From Myxococcales bacterium (GTDB lineage: Bacteria; Myxococcota_C; UBA6777), in the NCBI GenBank assembly GCA_027005175.1, contig JALTMC010000849.1:1-5271 (forward strand): DNA of 5,271 nt. The letters are read 5' to 3'. A program made the position numbers and the translations under genes. Shown in pieces: positions 1 through 5,271 of the stretch (its first letter is position 1; each line of letters starts with the position of its first letter). The notes beneath the pieces were generated by a model. It ran no database searches and had not been told where the DNA came from. It was given only the letters and a program-made list of their open reading frames with translations.

Positions 1-1
1 C

Positions 2-499
2 ATCAAAGCTTTGCAGCGCAAAGGCTACCTCAAAAAAGGAGACCTACGTGCCAGAGCTCTCACTCCCTTAGTCATGGATATCGATGAGACCGGCCCAACA
101 CAACAAATACCCATCGTAGGAAAGGTCGCTGCCGGTGCTCCCATTCCCCGCATTGAATGGGGAGATGATTCTCTCCACATTGATCGCACACTTCTAGGAG
201 CCAACAGCAACCCAGAGGTCTTTGCCCTGAAAGTGGTGGGAGACTCCATGATTGAAGATGGCATCATGGAAGATGACCTGTTGCTTGTTCGCAAACAATC
301 CAGTTGCAACAATGGCGAAACGGTCGTGGCCATGGTGGATGAAGAAGTCACGGTCAAACGCTTCTATCGCGAGTCAGACAAAGCCATCCGGCTCCAACCT
401 GCTAACGCCAACCACTCCCCCATCCTCCTCTCTCCCTCAGAGTGGCAACATGTCCAGGTCCTCGGTGTCGCCATTGGCTTATACCGACAGTTGGGCTAA
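2..499 (+). CDS. lexA: LexA-family SOS repressor, C-terminal part (5' end outside window)
   Basis: LexA represses DNA-damage genes and inactivates itself by RecA*-stimulated self-cleavage. The reading frame is open from the left edge, so the gene is partial: 165 codons are visible, beginning I-K-A-L-Q-R-K-G-Y, which matches the end of the winged-helix domain (E. coli HLKALARKG). The TTG at 11 is therefore an internal Leu, not a start. Numbering from the first full codon, the scissile Ala44-Gly45 lies in VAAGAP (codons 131-136), the nucleophile Ser82 in VVGDSM (245-247), and the general-base Lys119 in EVTVKRFY (356-358). The Ser-Lys spacing of 37 equals that of E. coli S119/K156. The C-terminal end (LGVAIGLYRQLG) fits the family. 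UmuD and phage repressors share this peptidase fold, but the HTH remnant and the EVTVKR motif favour LexA. The DNA-binding specificity and own promoter cannot be seen. The next gene is 265 bases away, so co-transcription with metH is not implied. Confidence 0.93.
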   Translation: MKALQRKGYLKKGDLRARALTPLVMDIDETGPTQQIPIVGKVAAGAPIPRIEWGDDSLHIDRTLLGANSNPEVFALKVVGDSMIEDGIMEDDLLLVRKQSSCNNGETVVAMVDEEVTVKRFYRESDKAIRLQPANANHSPILLSPSEWQHVQVLGVAIGLYRQLG

Positions 500-541
500 C
501 TTCACTCACTCCTCTCCCCCCATCATTTTTCAAGCAGGATC

Positions 542-554
542 TGAGGCATACTCA
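542..554. promoter_or_regulatory. Putative LysR/MetR-like operator, copy 1 (TGAG-N5-CTCA)
   Basis: TGAGGCATACTCA is a dyad with two perfect 4-base arms around GCATA, and has the T-N11-A form of LysR-type regulator sites. The E. coli/Salmonella MetR consensus, which controls metE and metH, is TGAA-N5-TTCA; this site differs by one symmetric change in each arm. The dyad itself is seen in the sequence; its assignment to MetR or any other LysR-type regulator is inference, as no regulator gene is in the window. A 4-base dyad alone could occur by chance, so its placement upstream of metH and its duplication carry most of the weight. Confidence 0.35.
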
Positions 555-582
555 AAACCGAATCCATTTTTCAAGCAGGATC

Positions 583-595
583 TGAGGCATACTCA
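583..595. promoter_or_regulatory. Putative LysR/MetR-like operator, copy 2 (TGAG-N5-CTCA)
   Basis: This is the second TGAGGCATACTCA, in the second 41-bp repeat unit, exactly 41 bp centre to centre from the first. It lies 169 bases before the metH start codon. Tandem sites on about the same helical face are typical of LysR-type activation, where a tetramer contacts two sites, although that usually involves closer spacing. The function is inferred, and no convincing -35/-10 pair was found to anchor the site to a transcription start. Confidence 0.35.
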
Positions 596-635
596 AAACC
601 GAATCAGGGGCACACTTCCTCACTCCATCGACCTT

Positions 636-703
636 CAACGGGTAGGTTGTCGGAGAAGATTTCTTCGACTCTTGGTAAAAACCCTTGCGAAAACTATCCG
701 TTG
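636..703 (+). other. Candidate structured RNA in the metH leader (possible cis-regulatory element)
   Basis: CAACGGGTAG (636-645) can pair with CTATCCGTTG (694-703) along all ten positions, nine Watson-Crick and one G-U. The enclosed 48 bases contain a second hairpin at 649-669 (GTCG with CGAC and AAG with CTT, a three-base bulge, small loop) and a weak 3-bp GGT/ACC hairpin with an AAAA loop at 674-683. The layout is a closing stem with internal hairpins, as in many leader RNAs. CAAC at 636-639 could alternatively pair with GTTG at 646-649, and GTTGT at 700-704 with ACAAC at 730-734, so mutually exclusive folds are possible. It does not match the cobalamin (no B12 box GCCACTG), SAM-I or SAH riboswitch consensus as I know them. 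Whether this stretch is transcribed is unknown. Confidence 0.3.
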
Positions 704-724
704 TGGTTAAACAGGGGTAGATGT

Positions 725-739
725 TTGCAACAACTGCAA
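725..739. promoter_or_regulatory. Palindrome TTGCA-N5-TGCAA just upstream of the metH RBS
   Basis: TTGCAACAACTGCAA has two perfect 5-base arms around ACAAC. It ends 14 bases before the Shine-Dalgarno-like GGTGA and 25 bases before the metH ATG. As DNA it is an operator-like dyad whose inner 13 bases also fit T-N11-A; as RNA it could form a small hairpin. It differs in sequence from the TGAG-N5-CTCA dyads farther upstream, so it would be a second, distinct signal. The symmetry is directly visible; the function is inferred. Confidence 0.35.
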
Positions 740-753
740 TACGCAAAAAAAAT

Positions 754-758
754 GGTGA
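754..758 (+). promoter_or_regulatory. Ribosome binding site of metH (GGTGA)
   Basis: GGTGA lies six bases before the ATG at 765 and matches the GGTGA part of the anti-Shine-Dalgarno complement AAGGAGGTGATC. It is of modest strength but correctly spaced. It supports the ATG at 765 as the start, which also gives an N-terminus aligning with E. coli MetH ([20 protein letters not shown]). A run of eight A residues (745-752) just upstream may keep the site unstructured. Confidence 0.6.
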
Positions 759-764
759 ATTTGA

Positions 765-3700
765 ATGTCGGTTCGTAATCAGCTTGAAGAGATATTAAGT
801 CAGCGCATTGTAGTGTTAGATGGCGCGATGGGTTCTTTGATTCAAACCTACGGTTTTTCAGAAGAAGATTTTCGGGGCGAAGAGTTCGCTGAACATCCAG
901 ATTCTCTCAAAGGATGCAATGATCTTCTCTGTATCACACAGCCCCAGGCAATCCGAGAGATCCATCAACGCTACCTCGATGCTGGTGCAGATATTATAGA
1001 GACCAATACGTTTAATGCGACGTCCTTTCCCATGTCGGATTACAACTTGGAAGCACAGGTCTACAACATCAATAAGGCTGCTGGTGAGATCGCTCGACAA
1101 GTTGCCGATGAATATACCAAGAAGAAGCCGGACCAACCCCGCTTTGTCGCGGGCTCGATGGGTCCAAGTAACCGAACAGCCTCCCTCTCGCCCGATGTAA
1201 ACAATCCAGGCTATCGAGCGGCTGATTTTGACGGTTTCGTCGAAAGTTACAAAGAGCAAGCACTGGGACTGATCGATGGTGGTGTTGATATCCTCTTGGT
1301 AGAAACGGCCTTTGACACCTTGAACCACAAAGCAGCCTTGTTCGCCACAGAAGAAGCCATGCTCGAACGAGGTATTCATCTTCCTGTTATTGCCTCCGTG
1401 ACCATCACCGACGCAAGCGGTCGCACCTTATCCGGCCAAACCCTCCATGCCTGGTGGCTCTCCATCTCACACAACAACCTGTTCAGTGTGGGAATGAACT
1501 GTGCGCTAGGCGCGGAGGAAATGCGACCCCATGTAGAAGAACTGTCAGCCCTCGCACCACTCTTTACTACAGTGTTCCCCAATGCAGGCTTGCCCAACGA
1601 GTTCGGCGAGTACGAACAAACTCCCGACCAGATGGCTGCCTTGCTCAACGATTTTGCAGAACAAGGTTGGCTCAATATTGTCGGTGGTTGCTGTGGAACC
1701 ACGCCTGCTCATATCCAAGCCATTGCAGAGAGCATGAAGGGCATTCCCCCTCGAAAGCCACCTTCCCCAAAAATCTACTCCTCCTACAGTGGGCTGGAAC
1801 CTCTTGTCATTCGACCTGACTCCAACTTCCTGATGATTGGAGAACGGACCAATGTAACCGGCTCTCGTCGCTTCAAACGCCTGATCAAAACAGAGGACTA
1901 CGAGACAGCCCTTGAAGTCGCCTTACAACAAGTCGAAGGTGGTGCCAACATCATCGACATCAACATGGACGAAGGCTTGCTGGATGCCAAAGCTGCCATG
2001 AGTAAATTCCTTCGTTTGGTCGCCTCAGAGCCCGACATATCTCGTGTCCCCATCATGGTCGATAGTTCGAAGTTTGAAGTGATTGAGACGGCTCTCAAAG
2101 ATATTCAAGGAAAAGCCATCGTCAACTCGATCAGCCTCAAAGAAGGCGAGGAAGCCTTCAAGAAAAACGCTCGAACGATTCGTCGTTATGGTGCAGCCAC
2201 CGTAGTGATGGCATTTGATGAAGAGGGACAAGCGACCAACAAAGAGCGGCGCATCGAGATCTTTCGCAGAGCCTATCGCATCCTTACAGAAGAGATCGAT
2301 TTCCCCCCCGAAGACATCATCTTTGATCCCAATATTCTCACGGTAGCCACGGGAATTGAAGAGCACAACACCTATGCGCTGTCCTTCATTGAGGCGGTCA
2401 AAGAACTCAAACAACTCTTTCCCTTGGCCAAAGTCAGTGGTGGCGTCAGCAACATATCCTTTTCCTTCCGGGGCAACCCCAAGGTTCGAGAAGCGATGCA
2501 TGCGGTCTTCCTCTATCATGCCATCCAAGCCGGTCTGGACATGGGGATCGTCAATGCCGGACAACTTGAAGTCTATGAAGAAGTCCCCATCGAATTGAGA
2601 AATATCCTGGAAGATGTGATCTTCGCTCGTCGTGAAGACGCCACCGAACGTTTGCTCGACTACGCTGAAACGCTCAAAGGTCAGGGACAAGAACAAGAAG
2701 GGAAGGCCCAGGCTGCATGGCGTGAAGAGAGCTTGGAAAAACGCCTGGCACATGCTCTGATGAAGGGGATCATCAAACATCTCGATGAAGACCTCACGGA
2801 AGCACTGGAAATGTATGATTCACCGCTTGAGATCATCGAAGGTCCCTTGCTTGCGGGAATGAATATCGTTGGCGACCTCTTTGGTGAAGGCAAGATGTTC
2901 TTGCCCCAAGTTGTGAAAAGTGCCCGAGTTATGAAAAAAGCCGTGGCCTTCTTAGAACCCCATATGGGAGAGACAGGCGGCTCCAAAGCCAGAGCCAAAG
3001 TTCTAATGGCCACCGTAAAAGGCGATGTTCACGACATTGGAAAAAATATTGTTGGCGTAGTACTCGGCTGTAACAACTACGAGATCATTGACTTGGGTGT
3101 CATGGTTCCCGCAGAACAGATCCTCAAAGCCGCCAAAGAACACAATGCGGATATCATCGGTCTCAGTGGTCTGATCACACCTTCTCTTGATGAGATGGTG
3201 CATGTGGCTCGTGAGATGAAGCGGCTGGACTTCAACATCCCACTTCTTATCGGTGGTGCCACCACCAGCAAAAAACACACAGCCGTAAAGATCGCTCCTC
3301 AATATCCAGGGATGACCCTTCATGTCCGCGATGCCTCCCGAGCCGCTGGTGTTGTAGGTCAACTTATCAACAAAGAGATGTGCGCCAAACTCGACAAAGA
3401 GAACCGCACAGAGCAAGCCAAAACTCGCGAACTCTTTGCCAACCGACAACAACTCGCGCTCGTCCCCTATCGAGATGCTGCAAACAAAAAACCTGCCATC
3501 GACTGGGATGATTCACAGGTCTACAAACCAGAGTTCACGGGGGCACGGGTATTGCAGGACTTCTCCTTGGATCAGATCGTCCCATTTATCGACTGGTCTC
3601 CCTTCTTCCAGACCTGGGAGCTGCATGGTCGATACCCAGATATCTTTGACCATGAAAGATTTGGTGAGACAGCCAAAGAACTCTATGATCATGCACAAGA

Positions 3701-4448
3701 CTTGTTGCTCAAAATAAGCCAAGACAAAAGCATCACAGCCCGCGCAGTCTACGGTTTGTTCCCAGCCAACAGCGACGGCGATGATGTTGTCCTATACACA
3801 GACGAATCACGTAGCACTGAACTCACTCGATTCCACTTCCTCCGACAACAGCGACAAAAAGCCAGCGACCTCCCATTGTATTGCCTGTCTGACTTCATCG
3901 CTCCTGTTGGCAGTGGAAGATCCGATCACATCGGTGCCTTTGCTGTGTGTGCTGGATTTGGTGTCGATGAGATTGTGCAACAGCTTGAAGTCGACCACGA
4001 CGACTACAATGCCATCCTAGTCAAAGCCATCGCAGACCGTCTGGCCGAAGCATTTGCAGAGTTACTTCACCAAAAAGTCCGACGTGAATGGGGTTACGGT
4101 GCGGAAGAACAGCTCGACAACAACGACCTGATTCGAGAGCGATACCAAGGGATACGCCCTGCTCCAGGATATCCGGCCTGCCCCGATCATACAGAGAAAC
4201 CTCTACTTTGGGAGCTTCTCAACGTTGAGGAAGAGATCGGTCTCAAGCTCACAGAGAGCCATGCTATGCACCCTGGTGCCGCAGTGTCTGGCTTCTACTT
4301 CAGTCATCCACGCTCCAAGTATTTTGCTGTTGGCCTCATCGGACGCGACCAGGTCGAGGCTTACGCCGAACGCAAAGGTATGCCTGTCCGCGATGTCGAA
4401 CGCTGGCTCGCATCCAACCTCTCCTACGATCCCGACGACCTCAAATAA
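765..4448 (+). CDS. metH: Cobalamin-dependent methionine synthase (5-methyltetrahydrofolate-homocysteine methyltransferase)
   Basis: MetH transfers the methyl group of 5-methyl-THF to homocysteine through methylcobalamin, giving methionine and THF in the cytosol. It has 1227 residues, the same length as E. coli MetH. Domains in order: homocysteine/zinc barrel, about 1-325, with zinc ligands Cys246 (MNCALG), Cys309 and Cys310 (VGGCCGTTP); folate barrel, about 343-640 (GERTNVTGS 359-367, DINMDEG 398-404, [14 protein letters not shown] 558-571); cobalamin cap helices, about 650-740 ([21 protein letters not shown]); B12 Rossmann domain, about 745-880, with DVHDIG (lower-axial ligand His756), SGL 801-803 and GG 830-831; reactivation domain, about 920-1227, with the SAM-binding [10 protein letters not shown] at 1131-1140. 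All key residues are present, so it should be active and reducible by a flavodoxin-type partner. It appears to be transcribed alone from a complex 265-base leader. The 3' end faces the slt-like gene. A minor oddity is LHAWWLS at 227-233, where many homologues have an acidic residue and EAF-like sequence. The identification is secure. Confidence 0.99.
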   Translation: MSVRNQLEEILSQRIVVLDGAMGSLIQTYGFSEEDFRGEEFAEHPDSLKGCNDLLCITQPQAIREIHQRYLDAGADIIETNTFNATSFPMSDYNLEAQVYNINKAAGEIARQVADEYTKKKPDQPRFVAGSMGPSNRTASLSPDVNNPGYRAADFDGFVESYKEQALGLIDGGVDILLVETAFDTLNHKAALFATEEAMLERGIHLPVIASVTITDASGRTLSGQTLHAWWLSISHNNLFSVGMNCALGAEEMRPHVEELSALAPLFTTVFPNAGLPNEFGEYEQTPDQMAALLNDFAEQGWLNIVGGCCGTTPAHIQAIAESMKGIPPRKPPSPKIYSSYSGLEPLVIRPDSNFLMIGERTNVTGSRRFKRLIKTEDYETALEVALQQVEGGANIIDINMDEGLLDAKAAMSKFLRLVASEPDISRVPIMVDSSKFEVIETALKDIQGKAIVNSISLKEGEEAFKKNARTIRRYGAATVVMAFDEEGQATNKERRIEIFRRAYRILTEEIDFPPEDIIFDPNILTVATGIEEHNTYALSFIEAVKELKQLFPLAKVSGGVSNISFSFRGNPKVREAMHAVFLYHAIQAGLDMGIVNAGQLEVYEEVPIELRNILEDVIFARREDATERLLDYAETLKGQGQEQEGKAQAAWREESLEKRLAHALMKGIIKHLDEDLTEALEMYDSPLEIIEGPLLAGMNIVGDLFGEGKMFLPQVVKSARVMKKAVAFLEPHMGETGGSKARAKVLMATVKGDVHDIGKNIVGVVLGCNNYEIIDLGVMVPAEQILKAAKEHNADIIGLSGLITPSLDEMVHVAREMKRLDFNIPLLIGGATTSKKHTAVKIAPQYPGMTLHVRDASRAAGVVGQLINKEMCAKLDKENRTEQAKTRELFANRQQLALVPYRDAANKKPAIDWDDSQVYKPEFTGARVLQDFSLDQIVPFIDWSPFFQTWELHGRYPDIFDHERFGETAKELYDHAQDLLLKISQDKSITARAVYGLFPANSDGDDVVLYTDESRSTELTRFHFLRQQRQKASDLPLYCLSDFIAPVGSGRSDHIGAFAVCAGFGVDEIVQQLEVDHDDYNAILVKAIADRLAEAFAELLHQKVRREWGYGAEEQLDNNDLIRERYQGIRPAPGYPACPDHTEKPLLWELLNVEEEIGLKLTESHAMHPGAAVSGFYFSHPRSKYFAVGLIGRDQVEAYAERKGMPVRDVERWLASNLSYDPDDLK

Positions 4449-4472
4449 GCCCAGTCTTCGTTCGATTTCTTA
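4449..4472. other. 24-base convergent intergenic gap between metH and the slt-like gene
   Basis: Only 24 bases separate the metH TAA from the TGA (complement at 4473-4475) of the opposing gene. I see no GC-rich hairpin followed by a T run on either strand in the gap or the adjoining coding ends. The short motif GTCTTCG occurs at 4454-4460 and again near 4490 in the same direction, so it is not a stem. Termination may be Rho-dependent, or the two transcripts may overlap. Confidence 0.6.
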
Positions 4473-5271
4473 TCAATTCGCGACTCGGCGTCTTCGTCGT
4501 TTGTGAGGAAACCGGGGCTTCTCAAAAGCATAACGGTATACACTATACCAGCGCAGACAGTTGCGAACATAACGACGGGTTTCTCGAAAGCCGATACCGT
4601 ATTCGATAAAGGCTTCGCGATCAGTTTGGGGCAGATCAGGATCTTTGTCGACCCAACGTTTTAACGAGCGTGGCCCGGCATTATAAGCAGCAAGAGTGAG
4701 ATCGACGTCATTATTGTGTCGTTTGAGATACTCCCGAAAATGATAGAAACCCATGCGTAAGTTAAGGGCCACTCGATGCAGATGACGGGTTCGAAAGCCT
4801 CGAATACCCCATTTTTTTGCCATCAGCTTCCCCTCTTTGGGCATGATCTGTGCGAGACCACGGGCCCCAGCACCCGAGACAATTCGGGGATTAAAGAGAC
4901 TCTCCTGTCTCGTCAAAGACATCATTAACAAAGGTCGCACGTTGTAGCGTTTGCCAAACTGTGCATACAGATAGGGAAAGGGGATCGGAAAGGTCAGTCG
5001 AAGCATCGGCTTCACAGGTAGCTTTCGACGTTGGGAAAGGGTCAGTTTTCGACGAAATCGATGGCCGTAATACAAGGAGCGATGGGGCTTTCCATAAGCA
5101 AGCCAAGCCCGAGCCTCCACATAGTAGATCATAGGATTTGTACTGATGCGTCGAAGCACTCCCCATTCCTGTCGAACAGCCCGCCATCGAGCCGCTAACG
5201 CAAAGATCATAGCTCGCTGATAGGACGGGTGCCGCGTTATCTTTTTGTGGAACGATGACCAGGATACCCTG
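4473..5271 (-). CDS. Soluble lytic murein transglycosylase (Slt-type, SLT domain), 3' part; 5' end outside window
   Basis: Enzymes of this family cleave the MurNAc-GlcNAc bond of peptidoglycan in the periplasm, forming 1,6-anhydro-MurNAc ends. The frame stays open to the right edge (20 codons with no stop before the ATG at 5210), so the true start and any signal peptide are probably outside the window; 265 full codons are visible. Numbering from the Met at 5210, helical sequence at about 1-60 resembles the end of an Slt superhelical domain. It is followed by the Slt-type lead-in FPIPFPYLYAQFGKRYNV (74-91), catalytic Glu103 in LTRQESLFNPR (codon 4902-4904), SGAGARGLAQIMP (112-124), AAYNAGP (174-180) and the family-1A ending FRETRRYVRNCLRWYSVYR (208-226). 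By my count those 245 residues contain 54 Lys/Arg against 15 Asp/Glu, and the C-terminus ends in an arginine-rich tail. The catalytic residues look intact. It could be a shorter Slt homologue rather than a full Slt70, so no symbol is given. Confidence 0.92.
   Translation of the reverse strand, partial: RVSWSSFHKKITRHPSYQRAMIFALAARWRAVRQEWGVLRRISTNPMIYYVEARAWLAYGKPHRSLYYGHRFRRKLTLSQRRKLPVKPMLRLTFPIPFPYLYAQFGKRYNVRPLLMMSLTRQESLFNPRIVSGAGARGLAQIMPKEGKLMAKKWGIRGFRTRHLHRVALNLRMGFYHFREYLKRHNNDVDLTLAAYNAGPRSLKRWVDKDPDLPQTDREAFIEYGIGFRETRRYVRNCLRWYSVYRYAFEKPRFPHKRRRRRVAN

Larger units (their letters stand above)
524..605. repeat. Exact 41-bp tandem direct repeat (two copies)
   Basis: Copy 1 spans 524-564 and copy 2 spans 565-605. 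Each starts CATTTTTCAAGCAGG and ends CCGAATC. The copies are identical at all 41 positions and abut with no spacer; identity stops immediately on both sides (T523 against C564, C565 against A606). The unit is non-coding and lies between lexA and metH, starting 25 bases after the lexA stop. It has no similarity visible by eye to an insertion-sequence end, an attachment site or a CRISPR repeat. Complete identity suggests either a recent duplication or selection on both copies. The 41-bp period is close to four helical turns, so any protein bound to each copy would sit on nearly the same DNA face. Confidence 0.97.

Noticed and set aside
565-593. Sigma-70 promoter CATTTT-N17-CATACT within the repeat
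   Set aside because: The spacing is right, but the -35 hexamer is a very poor match and the -10 is only fair. I cannot support a promoter call without a mapped transcription start.
524-605. CRISPR array or insertion-sequence remnant
   Set aside because: The two 41-bp units abut with no spacer, so this is not a CRISPR layout. There are no terminal inverted repeats, target-site duplication or transposase fragment.
252-710. Open frame of 152 codons on the plus strand overlapping lexA and the intergenic region
   Set aside because: It is out of frame with lexA across the catalytic region, has a low-complexity Ser/Pro-rich translation, and runs through the tandem repeat and candidate leader structure. 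No convincing ribosome binding site was seen.
500-764. Cobalamin, SAM or SAH riboswitch upstream of metH
   Set aside because: There is no B12-box GCCACTG and no SAM-I or SAH core motif that I can recognise. The structure present is reported only as an unclassified candidate.
500-764. LexA operator in the lexA-metH intergenic region
   Set aside because: I searched by eye for CTGT-N8-ACAG, GAAC-N4-GTTC-type and GTAA-type LexA boxes and found none. The repressor's own site would be expected upstream of lexA, outside the window.
752-778. Eight-codon reading frame ATG GTG ... TAA overlapping the metH start
   Set aside because: It is out of frame with metH and has no Shine-Dalgarno element of its own, and its ATG overlaps the metH ribosome binding site. 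A chance occurrence is most likely.
2025-2780. Open frame of 251 codons on the minus strand inside metH
   Set aside because: It lies fully antisense to the conserved folate and cap domains of MetH, its translation shows no recognisable domain, and a long antisense frame is expected from codon bias in a well-conserved gene.

Overview
The window carries three protein-coding genes and one long, feature-rich intergenic region: the 3' part of a lexA-type SOS repressor gene (+ strand, cut by the left edge), 265 bases without a gene, a complete metH (B12-dependent methionine synthase, + strand, 1227 residues), and the 3' part of a soluble lytic transglycosylase gene (- strand, cut by the right edge) that converges on metH. 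Base composition is near balanced and coding density is high. A full-length MetH with its reactivation domain, plus an Slt-type murein transglycosylase, suggests a B12-using Gram-negative bacterium, probably a proteobacterium in the broad sense (including the former Deltaproteobacteria). No rRNA or lineage marker is present, so this placement is weak.

Left part (1-499): the LexA fragment keeps the whole latent-protease half, with the Ala-Gly scissile bond and the Ser/Lys dyad 37 residues apart, as in E. coli LexA. Most of the DNA-binding half lies outside the window.

Intergenic part (500-764): this is the most interesting stretch. It holds an exact, directly abutting 41-bp tandem duplication. 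Each copy contains the dyad TGAG-N5-CTCA, which has the T-N11-A form of a LysR-type regulator site and resembles the MetR consensus TGAA-N5-TTCA. Next come a potential multibranch RNA fold closed by a 10-bp helix (636-645 with 694-703) and a 15-base perfect-arm palindrome (725-739) just before the metH ribosome binding site. Together these look like a control region for metH. No cobalamin, SAM or SAH riboswitch consensus was recognised in it.

Middle (765-4448): metH encodes all four functional parts: homocysteine/zinc, methyltetrahydrofolate, cobalamin, and SAM-dependent reactivation. Right part (4473-5271): the slt-like gene encodes a catalytic SLT domain with an intact catalytic Glu and an unusually basic sequence. 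metH and slt end 24 bases apart, tail to tail, with no recognisable intrinsic terminator. The three genes do not form an obvious pathway; the neighbourhood looks like ordinary chromosomal housekeeping sequence, and the metH leader is the part worth following up.
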